Shown piece by piece: positions 48,327-57,204 of a stretch of DNA of 64,000 nucleotides (its first letter is position 1; each line of letters opens with the position of its first letter). A model generated the notes under the pieces. The model saw only the letters and a program-made list of their open reading frames with translations, made no database searches and was not told where the DNA came from. The position numbers and the translations under genes are program-made. Source of the stretch: Onchocerca lupi. Its lineage: Eukaryota > Nematoda > Chromadorea > Rhabditida > Onchocercidae. The stretch covers positions 467,806 to 531,805 of the forward strand of contig JAOVVO010000003.1 in the NCBI GenBank assembly GCA_028564675.1, in the 5' to 3' direction.

Positions 48327-50099
48327 TTAGCTATTAGAGCTCAAAAGACGTGAAAGCCATCTAGTTAGCCAAAAGTTATTTTGCAATCCACCTGAGTAAT
48401 CAACCTTCTCATTATCGCTACCCTCGGTTTTATAACCAGAATTTTGCAGTGGCTTACAATCATTCAAATTAACATTATCTCCTCGTTTTAAAATGAATGC
48501 ATCTAAACTTAAATTATTATCAGCATTAACGTTCAATTTAATATTGAATTCTTTTTCGATCGTAGAAACCGTATCGCGCTTATTATTAAAAATATGTGTA
48601 ATAATTGAGCTATGTGCCAATAAATCAAATGATCCATTTCGATTTCTACTAGCAACATATTGTAATTCTCTTAATACTGATGCAACAATTACTTCATTTG
48701 ATTTTACTTTACCAACTCCCCTACAGTGCAAACATTCTATAGTATTGATTTCCTGTATACTTGGTTTAATCCTTTGCCTTGAAAATACCATTAAACCAAA
48801 GTCATTTATATAGCTAAACTGAACTTTAGCTTTATCATCTTTAAACGCCTGCCTAACGGCAAATTCAACAGCTCTACAATACTGATATTTTAACATACCA
48901 ATAAAATCTACTACTATTAACCCTGACAAGCCTCTTAGATTCACTTGTCTTGATATCTCAGGTACTGCTTCCATATTGGTTCTATAAGCTGTTTCTTCTA
49001 TACTATCTTCCTCCATCATTTTCCCCGAGTTTACATCTATTGAGACAAACGCTTCAGTTAAAGTTATTATTAAAGACCCACCAGATGGCAATTTTACTCT
49101 ATTGCTATATAGCTCAGAAACTTGATCCTCAATTCCGTAGTAAGTAAATATCGGAACAAAACCTCTATACAATCTATAACGTAACTTGCTACCCTTTAAC
49201 GCATTTTCAGTATATTGTTTTACTACTTCAAAAGCTTCTTTTCCAGATACTATGATTTCCACATCATTGCTACAAAAATCACGAATAGATCTCATAATCA
49301 AGTCTGCTTCATTATAAATCAACGATGGAACATTTGTAGAGGAAGCATTTTTTTGGATGTTCTGCCAGAGTGAAAATAGATAATTATAATCCTGCTCAAT
49401 TTCTTTTTTACTTTTTCCTGAGCCAACGGTCCTTATTATTAAACCTGATTTTTTTGGTAAGTCTATTGAATCAAGTATGTCCTTTAATTGCTTTCTGATA
49501 TTAGCATCTTCAATTTTACGAGATATTCCACCTTTGCTCATGGAATTGGGCATGAAAATACAGTACCTACCCACTAAAGTTATGTAAGTTGTAAATGAAG
49601 CCCCCTTATTACCTCGTTCCTCTTTAGTCAGTTGAACTAATATTTTTTGATTAACCGCAATAACATCCTGTAACTTGTACCTCTTATATAAAGATACTTC
49701 CTTTATAAAGCTACTACTTGATTCATTAATATTTTTATTAGCTGCAGAATCTGAAGAAACATCCGTTGGTATACTACTATTTTCCTCTGTGTAATCACCA
49801 TTTGAACAATTTTCAAAAAAAGCTTCCTTTTCCTTTTCTGAAATATTAAAATAATCTGGAGATATTTCGGAAAAAGATAAAAATCCTTGCTTATTTTTCC
49901 CATATTCAATAAATACAGCCTGCAAAGAAGGCTTTATACGCTTTACATGAGCAACGTATATATTTCCTCTTAACTGCCTTTTCTCTTTAAATTCTTGTTC
50001 AAACTCCACAACCTTATTATTAACTGATAAAGCAACCCTTACTTCATCAGAGCAGATAGAATTTTCTATCAATAGTAACCTTTTACTATTATTTACCAC
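48327..50099 (-). CDS. rne: Ribonuclease E/G
   Basis: The 590-residue endoribonuclease has an N-terminal S1 RNA-binding region (RGNIYVAHVKRIKPSLQAVFIEYG), interrupted by an acidic, serine-rich stretch at about residues 95-130. The catalytic core has FVSIDVNSGKMMEE with the metal-binding aspartate and LSGLIVVDFIGM with the second one. The zinc-link cysteines are in CLHCRGVGKV. It lacks the long C-terminal degradosome scaffold of E. coli RNase E, so it is the short E/G form usual in Rickettsiales. Confidence 0.94.
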   Translation of the reverse strand: MVNNSKRLLLIENSICSDEVRVALSVNNKVVEFEQEFKEKRQLRGNIYVAHVKRIKPSLQAVFIEYGKNKQGFLSFSEISPDYFNISEKEKEAFFENCSNGDYTEENSSIPTDVSSDSAANKNINESSSSFIKEVSLYKRYKLQDVIAVNQKILVQLTKEERGNKGASFTTYITLVGRYCIFMPNSMSKGGISRKIEDANIRKQLKDILDSIDLPKKSGLIIRTVGSGKSKKEIEQDYNYLFSLWQNIQKNASSTNVPSLIYNEADLIMRSIRDFCSNDVEIIVSGKEAFEVVKQYTENALKGSKLRYRLYRGFVPIFTYYGIEDQVSELYSNRVKLPSGGSLIITLTEAFVSIDVNSGKMMEEDSIEETAYRTNMEAVPEISRQVNLRGLSGLIVVDFIGMLKYQYCRAVEFAVRQAFKDDKAKVQFSYINDFGLMVFSRQRIKPSIQEINTIECLHCRGVGKVKSNEVIVASVLRELQYVASRNRNGSFDLLAHSSIITHIFNNKRDTVSTIEKEFNIKLNVNADNNLSLDAFILKRGDNVNLNDCKPLQNSGYKTEGSDNEKVDYSGGLQNNFWLTRWLSRLLSSNS

Positions 50100-50192
50100 T
50101 TGCCTTTCACTCTAAACTTAACTCTATATTACCAATATACCGTAGATTGTCAAGAATCTTACGATCTATACTGTTCAAAGGATACAAAATAG

Positions 50193-50221
50193 TTGACTTT
50201 TAGTGTTTTTTATAATAAACT
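50193..50221 (+). promoter_or_regulatory. Possible rpmG promoter and two-codon leader frame
   Basis: TTGACT at 50193-50198, a 17-base spacer and TAAACT at 50216-50221 fit a sigma-70 promoter. Downstream at 50234 a tiny ATG TTA TAA frame sits behind AAAGGAAC, just ahead of rpmG. A second TATAAT at 50238-50243 is too close to the rpmG ATG to give a normal leader. Confidence 0.4.
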
Positions 50222-50250
50222 CAAAAGGAACTTATGTTATAATATTAAGT

Positions 50251-50451
50251 ATGGCAAAAAAGAATGTTTCTTTGCTTGTTAAGCTAGTTAGCAGTGCAGT
50301 TAAGAAAACAAGTACCGGTGAAGAAAAATTAACAGGCTATTTTTACACAAAAAAGCGTAATCCAAAAAAGCTCATTAGAAAACTAGAGTTTAGGAAATAT
50401 GATCCAGTAGCCAGAAAGCATGTATTGTTTAAGGAAGAAAGATTAAAGTAG
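50251..50451 (+). CDS. rpmG: 50S ribosomal protein L33
   Basis: The ATG at 50251 gives 66 residues, MAKKNVSLLVKLVSSAVKKT at the start and FRKYDPVARKHVLFKEERLK at the end, the standard alphaproteobacterial L33 C terminus. It is about ten residues longer than the E. coli protein, because of a short insertion (TSTGEEKL) before the conserved GYFYTKKRNP. An in-frame GTG at 50203 is further upstream but adds sequence not seen in the family. Confidence 0.93.
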   Translation: MAKKNVSLLVKLVSSAVKKTSTGEEKLTGYFYTKKRNPKKLIRKLEFRKYDPVARKHVLFKEERLK

Positions 50452-50476
50452 TTTTCTATAAGGAAGTTTTTTTGTC

Positions 50477-50752
50477 ATGCAAAATTTACAGTTAAGTTAT
50501 CCAATAGTGATAGAGTTGGGTGACATAAAAGGCACAAAACTGAAATTGATGAAGGTTATCGCACAGCTAATAAGTAAGAAATATAGAACACAAAAAAAAG
50601 CAGCAACTGCTCTAAAAATTGATCAACCTAAAGTATCTCAAATTAATAAGTCAAAAATCGAAGGGTTTTCTTTAGAGTACCTGTTTAACTTACTAGTTGC
50701 ACTTGGTCAAGATATAGATATGGAAATAAAGCATAATTCCAAATCTATATAA
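50477..50752 (+). CDS. Small XRE-family HTH protein, antitoxin-like
   Basis: The 91-residue protein has a helix-turn-helix of the XRE/Cro type (TQKKAATALKIDQPKVSQIN, about residues 38-57) followed by SLEYLFNLLVALGQDIDMEI. This is the pattern of HTH_37-type regulators and HigA-like antitoxins. In toxin-antitoxin pairs a RelE/HigB-type toxin precedes it; here the preceding gene is rpmG, 25 bases away, and no toxin is visible on either side. It is therefore an orphan regulator or the survivor of a pair. Function is inferred. Confidence 0.8.
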   Translation: MQNLQLSYPIVIELGDIKGTKLKLMKVIAQLISKKYRTQKKAATALKIDQPKVSQINKSKIEGFSLEYLFNLLVALGQDIDMEIKHNSKSI

Positions 50753-51223
50753 TAAGGTTTCCTATTCACTCTTATTTAGAAATATATTGCCGATAACACC
50801 AACAAAAATTTCCAAAATCTATACTTAATAGTTTTTTAGGTTACTAATAATAGATCAAGCATACAAGAACAGTATTATTGTATTTTATGAAAACGGAATA
50901 CATTCACAGCTCTATAACTTGTCTGAATACTTTGCTGATATACCTTAGCTTAAGTGAATCAATAACATAAAAAACGAACTTTCCTTATACTTGCTTGTTA
51001 GCTCAATAAAGCTAGCTGTAATGGATGCGTTTTTTATCAACCTTTTTTTATGTAAAGGCATACACCTAGTTGATAATTTATAAAAAAACTTATAGGATAA
51101 ATTGAGTCAATAAAAGATTTTTTGTTATCTTTAGCTTTAATTAAATTTCTATATACAGTTTTTCTATTTTTATACACTACCATGCGTTACTTCTTGAAGA
51201 TACAAGATAGAATTAAAATGTCC
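50753..51223. other. Non-coding left end of the 4.4 kb gene graveyard
   Basis: Includes repeat copy 2 (50991-51160). No gene is visible between the HTH gene and the end of the bioA remnant. Confidence 0.4.
50991..51160 (+). repeat. Diverged dispersed repeat, copy 2
   Basis: Corresponds to 39850-40022. It shares TTGCTTG, GGATGCGTTTTTTA, a TAAAGGCATACACCTAGTTG block matching TAAAGACACTTACCATGTTG, and GTCAATAAAAGATTTTTT, in the same order and spacing. It also contains a local palindrome-like AGCTCAATAAAGCTAGCT. Confidence 0.6.
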
Positions 51224-52075
51224 TTAATAAAGGATACTTTTAATATTATTAGAAGATTCTCCAAGTCCTAGAGCTGTTATTGAATAAGATAATAATAAAT
51301 AAACCGAATTACAAAGGCCTAACTAAAAGCCTTCGCCCTAAAAATTTTATTTTTGGTACTTGCATATCATAAACATCAAAAGTTGCTATTATACACCAGT
51401 ACCATGTACATGCTGAATGCTTTTACAAGCTTTTGATAGGTATTTACTAATTCCTTTTTGGATATATGAATATATTATGAATCCTATGAAAAAGAAACAA
51501 TTGTAATTACACAAACCAAGAAGTTAGCAGTATAAGGGTCATCATGGTAAACGCCTCAATAAAAGGCTCACTTAAAAACACTGAGTAGACTTTTTCGATA
51601 GTAATTGTAAGAGCAAGTGAAAGAAAATCTCCGATTATAATCCTTTTAAGATACATAAAAAGCCTTATATGGTTTGAGCTTGTTCGGAAATAAAATAAGT
51701 ACCGTTTATCTAAAGCCAGTTATAACTTTGCCACAGATTGTTAAAATTCCATATTAAGTACTAATTTGACAACTTTTTCAATAAACTCTTGACGGCATAT
51801 TTTTATAATATCATTGTTCTGTAATAAAAGAGTTACTATATGGTTATGGGTGAATCTTGCAAAATTAAATATTCCAAAGTTATACTCTATTAATATATGG
51901 CTTCGATAATCTGTAGTGAACATGAGCGTGCAAGTTTATTTACCACATGGAAATCAGATTCGGATATAACTTACTATTTTCATCACCATGGATGTAATTC
52001 ACTAGTTTTCTTAATCGTAATTGGAAATTCAGCTACTAAAAGGATATAATATAATTTTTTCATTATATTTGCTTA
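51224..52075 (-). pseudogene. bioA: bioA remnant (adenosylmethionine-8-amino-7-oxononanoate aminotransferase)
   Basis: BioA makes 7,8-diaminopelargonic acid in biotin synthesis. Minus-strand pieces fall in BioA order. ELHPW comes near the start, then QIIEAIY followed by SITLEYLIFARFTHNHIVTL (family: HPKI.EAI..Q...LEH..FA.FTH.PA..L). Next is DDPYTANFLVCVITIVS (family: HGHSYTANPLACA.A..S), then KELVNTYQKLVKAF. The C terminus GLCNSVYLLLSYSITALGLG, then ESSNNIKSILY and TAA at 51224, matches the PLGNVIY-PPY-IT end. About 850 bases remain of about 1270, so internal deletions are present besides stops and frameshifts. Confidence 0.65.
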
Positions 52076-52079
52076 AATT

Positions 52080-52640
52080 CATCGTTAATTTGACCATGAA
52101 ACAGCTCTTTAATTTGTTCGAGAGCGGTATTTGCATTTACTCTGTCATGATAATTCTATGCTTCAAAATTATCCCTGAAACTAGGTGATCCGTTTAGAAC
52201 CATTCCTAGAATAGGAGCATTTCTAGCACATAGAACGTCCAAGCTTAGTAACGGGGTGATTAGACTGTATCAAGTGCAGATCTGGCAACTAGAATTCTTG
52301 GAATAATAAGTTTTTTGATTAGACCAATCATCAGCATAGAGTTCTGTTAACTAAAATTTCTCTAGTACCTTCTATAATTAAGTTATGTATTTAAAGCAAA
52401 CTAATCTTATCAATATCGATATTATCCATTGCTAAACAATGCTGTCAGTGAGAAGGTAGATGTTCTTTATGAATGAAACTTTTTATTAATATTTACGTAA
52501 TCAAGCCGCTTATTTGATTACTATCTTGCATCTAGAATAGCTTCAGTCTAGATAATTTTGGAATATAAATATCAAACTTACAAGCAAAGCTAATTGCTTA
52601 CAATAGTTTTTACTAATACTAGCATGTTTTTTTTATAAAG
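52080..52640 (-). pseudogene. bioD: bioD remnant (dethiobiotin synthetase)
   Basis: BioD closes the ureido ring to form dethiobiotin. The minus strand reads MDNIDIDKISLL, then HNLIIEGTREILVNRT (family: LIIEGAGG.LVP). MLMIGLIKKLIIPRILVARS and ALDTV follow (family: MIDLIK.L..P.ILVAR..LGTINH). After a frameshift come LLSLDVLCARNAPILGMVLN and GSPSFRDNFEA (family: TL...ALRARNI.ILG...NG.P...N..AI). The N-terminal P-loop part is not readable. Several stops and shifts kill the gene. Confidence 0.78.
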
Positions 52641-52699
52641 ATCCACATTTGCTCAAAAATTTTAAAGAAAATATTTTATAAGTAGCATTGATCTTATTT

Positions 52700-53430
52700 G
52701 CATAGCCTTCGAATTATCCTTTTTAGATCAGGCAGAAAAATTGTTTAATTACCAAATTTGTCACAAATTTGCAGGATACCTGATAAATGCACTTATGCTT
52801 GAAAAAAACAATGTAAATTCTTATGAATTAAAAAAAATACTCTTTTAGCTCTAGGTAAGGTAGATAGCTTTCCAATTCTTGTTTAGGTAAATACTGATAA
52901 GTTAGTACAGGCAAATGAAGACTTCATAAAGATTCTAGTCCATTCATTGGATGAACTACTCAGTAAATGTAAAAAGAAAGCGAAAACGTCTGGATTACTA
53001 TATGATTTTTTTATCATTTTTTTAAACTTCTTATTTACTGAAATGGTAGGTTCAAAATGACAAGCCGTGAAAACTAAGATCTAGCGTTTCTATGTTGCCT
53101 AAGATGAATTTAACTTCTCTTTGCAACATGTTCTGTATCTGTTTTTCAAATCTCAAGCATATCGTGGATGAAATCCAAGAAAACAAATTTTCAATAATAA
53201 GATGAGCTTGCTGTGCTAAAACTAACCTATATGTACTTCTTTTGCAGACACATTGAGAAAATGTCTAATTTTTTGTTTACAGTATCCATCTGAAAGCTTT
53301 GTATCGTTGCTTTTAATCTAATTTGTGATTTTTGTGTAATCGCAAAATCAAATCTCAGAAAATTGATAAAAGCTTGAACGTTGGTAAATATATTCAACTC
53401 TCCACTTAAGGAGATTAGCTTCATTAGTCC
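52700..53430 (-). pseudogene. bioC: Probable bioC remnant (malonyl-ACP O-methyltransferase)
   Basis: BioC primes pimeloyl synthesis by methylating malonyl-ACP. The minus strand gives FAITQKSQIRLKATIQ (N-terminal pattern of BioC), then SSTICLRFEKQIQNML followed by REVKFILGNIETLDLSFHGL (family: F..GD.E.LP....SFDL). Next is NPDVFAFFLHLLSSSSNEWT and RIFMK (family: G...FST...GS..EW...F). Position between bioF and bioD supports the call. The opposite strand at 52690-53058 also reads as a fairly open frame (YLINALMLEKNNVNSYELKK), so the lower half is ambiguous. Confidence 0.45.
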
Positions 53431-53599
53431 GAGAACATACCTAACACTGGTAGATATACTATCCCCCTGACAAGTCTAGATTTTCTTTTTCAAAAGAACT
53501 AAGATTTAAACAATAGTGGAAAATTTAAAAAAATCATTCATTTATAAGAAGATGAAAAAAACTTATGATCAATCACCACATCCATGATGAAATACAAAG

Positions 53600-54825
53600 C
53601 TGCAGTTCGTGTCCTTTGAAGAATATTTATTAAATAATTTACGTTACTTTTAGTGTTATTCACAGCGAGTACAATATGTAATCTTGATGTGTTAGGAAGA
53701 AACAGGTTGCATATAGCAAAGGCAATTAACTCTTGTTTCAAAAGCGCTTCCTTTGAACTCATCACTGTATTTCGCTACTTAAAATTGTCGACATAATTGT
53801 GTGGCTGAGTTACTGTATTAAATTCAAGTTTTACAGTTTGTCTCTCAAGTTTTCAGCTTTAAAAAATAAGGTGCTACCTGATCAGCAAGATGTTTTGTAC
53901 TAAATTCTTAGGCTTTGGCTACTGCATCATGATCATTGAAGAGAGAGGAACTGAATAAATAAATCCTTAACTCTTATTGATAAGATGATCCTTTATAATA
54001 TTAGGGCAAGCAACATACATACTAAAGTATCCTAAGACTTTACTAACAGTGTCTGAAACTAAATATGGAATTTTTTTTAAGGTCAACGGTAGAGAAGCAG
54101 TACCTATTATGTCCAATAATACCTGTGAATGTGCTTCATTTAAACACAGAAAGCTTCACTTTCTTTGCTAAGATTTAAAAAATTTCTTCTATTGATGCGA
54201 TGCTCCAGCCATGCTGAAAATTGTTTCAGTAATAATGAACTTCAGTCTTAAGTCGCCTTTGAATTTTGTAAGTAATTTTATTTAAGCGGTCTATATTGTG
54301 CTATATAGATATCGCATTAGTTCAGTATTGCTAAAAAATACAGCCTAATATAGGTTCGCATGACTCATGCTTATTGGAAGAAATAATAGATTTACTACCA
54401 CGAGTGTTGATTAATTTGATAAGTTTCTAAGGACTATGAAATTAGTCTGGAAGCCAGAGTTAAAAATGAGAGCTAACTCAGTTCTTTTATCCTGAACGAT
54501 TTTCTTCTCAAAGTCTTTAAATATTTTTTTATTACCTGAAAGTAACTAAGAACAGGTAGACTCTATTACAAATCACTGGGTTCTACAAGTTTTACTGCCT
54601 AAAGTAGCATCTCCTATTGACTTAAATAAAGGTAATTGTTAAAATAAAGAAATTAAATCATGAAAGAAATGAACTTTTGCTAAGAACAACGTACCTAGAG
54701 TTAAGGTTTGTTATGGTGACATTCGTAGTATGGATTTTATTAAAACTAGTGAAAATTGAATAAAGATGCTCTAATCTCTTTGCTAACTTGGATGAACCTT
54801 CAGAATCAGTACCAATCATCAATAT
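53600..54825 (-). pseudogene. bioF: bioF remnant (8-amino-7-oxononanoate synthase)
   Basis: BioF joins pimeloyl-thioester and alanine. The minus strand has, in order, IHTTNVTITNLNSRYVVLS, SIGDATLGSKTCR, LLSGNKKIFKDFEKKIVQDK, and RTELALIFNSGFQTNFIVLR (family: RTEAALIFNSGF.AN..VL). VSDTVSKVLGYFSMYVACPN then IIKDHLINKS, a stop in place of Arg, and GFIYSVPLS follow (family: SKALG..GGYVA....I.D.LIN..R.FIYST.L). The C terminus is TSRLHIVLAVNNTKSNVNYL. It is nearly full length but carries about ten stops or shifts. Confidence 0.8.
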
Positions 54826-54839
54826 GCTGATAAAAACTC

Positions 54840-55060
54840 TTATACTACTACCAATTCTGTTTTTACGGTAAAAAGTTATTTGCAGCTATAATCTAATACT
54901 TGAACAAGATAGTTATTATTTATTTCAAAAATTAAGATTTCTAAAACTTGCTTTATTTGGGAGAAATTAAGAGTTCTCTCTACGAGAAGGAAGACTTTTT
55001 AAAGTAGAAAATTATCATGAATTTTCCTATTTTTCTCAAATTAATCAGGATTATCTCTTT
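54840..55060 (-). pseudogene. Possible bioB N-terminal stub
   Basis: The minus strand reads RTLNFSQIKQVLEILIFEIN (resembling the WTLEEV..LFELPF start of biotin synthase) and then LFTVKTELVV, where the family has LLS.KTG.C.EDC. The radical-SAM cysteines are not readable. Only about 200 bases could belong to it, so this is weak and rests partly on position ahead of bioF. Confidence 0.25.
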
Positions 55061-55162
55061 TAAACATTTTCTTTATTGGCTAATTTATAGAGTTAGCGTC
55101 ATATGTATAAGAGGTTAAAGTAATCTATTGTAGTGGATTTATATAAGCTCATAAAACACAAC

Positions 55163-55238
55163 TGGTGGCTGAGGAGGGATTTGAACCCACAACCAAGAGA
55201 TTATGATCCTCCTGCTCTACCAACTGAGCTACTCAGCC
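55163..55238 (-). tRNA. tRNA with CAT anticodon (tRNA-Met type)
   Basis: The minus strand folds as a tRNA. GGCTGAG pairs with CTCAGCC, the D arm is GCTCAGTTGGTAGAGC, the anticodon loop is ATCATAA with anticodon CAT, and the T arm is GTGGG-TTCAAAT-CCCTC with one mismatch. ACCA is encoded at the 3' end. The perfect acceptor pairing including the first base pair argues against initiator tRNA. Elongator Met and Ile2 (lysidine) cannot be separated by eye. It overlaps the 3' end of purB. Confidence 0.9.
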
Positions 55239-56532
55239 TAATATTAAAAATCCTACTATACATATGATCTATATGTTTTATATAATATTCAAAGTTAAAC
55301 AAAGACTCAAGCTTTTCAGAGTCAATAACTTCAAGTAAAGACTTATCTTGTTTCAATTTAGACAAAAAATCGCTATTGTCTCGTTTTACTTTCATTGCAT
55401 TATTTTGAACGATTTCATATGCTTTTTCTCTTGTTAGACCACTCCGCACTAATTCAAGTAATACGCGCTGTGAGAAAATCAAGCCTTTTGAAGAATTTAA
55501 ATTTTTTTCAACATTTTCTTTATTGATCACCAATTTATCTACTAAATCTGTTAATCGCACCAAAGCAAAATCCATCACTATGCAAGCGTCAGGAGCAATG
55601 CATCTTTCCACAGACGAATGCGATATATCTCGTTCGTGCCATAACGCAACATTTTCTAACGCGGGAAATATGTAACTGCGTATTAAACGTGAAAGTCCAG
55701 TTAGATTTTCACTTAAAATAGGATTACACTTATGTGGCATAGCAGAACTTCCTTTTTGTCCAGTGGAAAAATATTCAGAAATTTCTCCAATCTCGGTTCT
55801 TTGCAAATGACGAATTTCAATGGCAACATTTTCTATTGAGCTTGCGATTACCCCTAAAACTGAAAAAAACATGGCATGTCTATCGCGAGGAATTACTTGA
55901 GATGACACGGTTTCAGGTATAAGTCCCATTTTTCCTGCTACATATTCTTCAACAAATGGATCGATATTTGCAAAATTTCCTACTGCACCTGATATTTTAC
56001 AAGTTGAAACTTCTCTTTGAGCATTGACTAGCCTTTGATAGTTGCGTTTAAACTCTGCATAAAACCTAGCAAATTTTAACCCAAGTGTTGTTGGCTCTGC
56101 GTGCATTCCGTGACTACGTCCTACACACACAGTATCTTTGTAGTCCTCAGCTTTTCTCTTTAATACTATAAGTAAATTCTTCAAGTTCTTGAGTAAAATA
56201 TCACACGATTCTTTCATCTGTACAGCAAGACATGTGTCCAACACATCAGAACTCGTCATACCATAATGAAGATAACGAACGTCAACTCCTACTTTTTCAG
56301 CAACATACGTTAAAAAAGCGATAACATCGTGTTTTACAGTGGATTCAATCTCATTAATACGTTCAATATCGAATTTGATAGCACCAGAAAGTTTTTTAGC
56401 AACATCATTTGGAATCACTCCTAACTCTGCTTGAGCCTCACATACTAATCTTTCTATTTTAAGCCATATGTTAAACTTATTGTTTTCCTTCCAGATAGCA
56501 GATACTTCGTCACAACTATAGCGAGGAATCAT
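55201..56532 (-). CDS. purB: Adenylosuccinate lyase
   Basis: PurB cleaves succinylated intermediates at two steps of purine synthesis. The 443-residue product has IPRYSCDEVSAIWKENNKF at the start, VGRSHGMHAEPTTLGLKFA, and the fumarase-superfamily signature GSSAMPHKCNPILSENLTGL. It is complete. The frame has no stop before the downstream tRNA gene. The last about 12 residues (RLSSSVGRAGGS) are read through the tRNA sequence and end at TAA 55201-55203. It is the last protein gene of a block with rplI. Confidence 0.95.
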   Translation of the reverse strand: MIPRYSCDEVSAIWKENNKFNIWLKIERLVCEAQAELGVIPNDVAKKLSGAIKFDIERINEIESTVKHDVIAFLTYVAEKVGVDVRYLHYGMTSSDVLDTCLAVQMKESCDILLKNLKNLLIVLKRKAEDYKDTVCVGRSHGMHAEPTTLGLKFARFYAEFKRNYQRLVNAQREVSTCKISGAVGNFANIDPFVEEYVAGKMGLIPETVSSQVIPRDRHAMFFSVLGVIASSIENVAIEIRHLQRTEIGEISEYFSTGQKGSSAMPHKCNPILSENLTGLSRLIRSYIFPALENVALWHERDISHSSVERCIAPDACIVMDFALVRLTDLVDKLVINKENVEKNLNSSKGLIFSQRVLLELVRSGLTREKAYEIVQNNAMKVKRDNSDFLSKLKQDKSLLEVIDSEKLESLFNFEYYIKHIDHMYSRIFNIRLSSSVGRAGGS

Positions 56533-56642
56533 TAAAACGACCTCCGTTTTATTTCTAGCATGTAAGAACCAAGATTAGGTGCTGGAATGATACTAATTTG
56601 GTTATGAAAAGCATTTTTCTGTGCTTGTAACCAGAGTCACCC

Positions 56643-57197
56643 TTAATCAACTTTATCACTATCAGCAGTTTTTTTACCTAAATTCTGCCCAACTTCTTGT
56701 TGTTGCAACTCTTGGCTTTGCAATTTTACCTGTCTCAACTCATGTGCATCTGTTTCTGATCTAACAACATATACAGTGATTGGTACCACTACTTGACTAT
56801 GAAGTTCTATATTCACTTGATACTGACCTAAATTTCTTACCTTCACCCCATTAAAAGATACTCTACGGTAATCAATTTCATGCCCTTGCAATAAAGACTT
56901 TGCAACTTCTTTTGTTGTTACAGAACCAAAAATTTTACCATCCTCAGAAGCTTGCTTCACTAATATTACAAACTTATTGACAAGAGATGCTGCCAACTCT
57001 TTTGCTAAATTTAATTTTCTTATATTTTCTTCTTCTAAGAAGGAACGTTGCTCTTCTAGCCTTGCTATGCTCTCCTTAGTGGCTTTAACTGCCTTTTTTT
57101 GTGGAAAAAGAAAATTACGAGCGTAACCGGGCTTCACTTTTACAATTTCACCTAGTTTACCAAGCGTTCTTATATTTTCTTTCAAAATCACCAACAT
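56643..57197 (-). CDS. rplI: 50S ribosomal protein L9
   Basis: The 184-residue product begins MLVILKENIRTLGKLGEIVK and has VKPGYARNFLFPQKKA, the L9 signature, then the long connecting helix and the C-terminal domain. It is longer than the usual about 150 residues because of a Gln-rich C-terminal tail (LQSQELQQQEVGQNLGKK). It is preceded by rpsR with seven bases between. Confidence 0.95.
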   Translation of the reverse strand: MLVILKENIRTLGKLGEIVKVKPGYARNFLFPQKKAVKATKESIARLEEQRSFLEEENIRKLNLAKELAASLVNKFVILVKQASEDGKIFGSVTTKEVAKSLLQGHEIDYRRVSFNGVKVRNLGQYQVNIELHSQVVVPITVYVVRSETDAHELRQVKLQSQELQQQEVGQNLGKKTADSDKVD

Positions 57198-57204
57198 AAA
57201 TCAC

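Noticed and set aside
52690..53058. Plus-strand pseudogene reading YLINALMLEKNNVNSYELKK and onward
   Set aside because: Open in part, but the minus strand of the same bases fits BioC motifs and the operon direction better; kept only as an alternative.
50753..55162. Possible prophage or integrated element filling the 4.4 kb gap
   Set aside because: No phage, integrase or IS motifs are readable; the contents resolve instead as decayed biotin genes.
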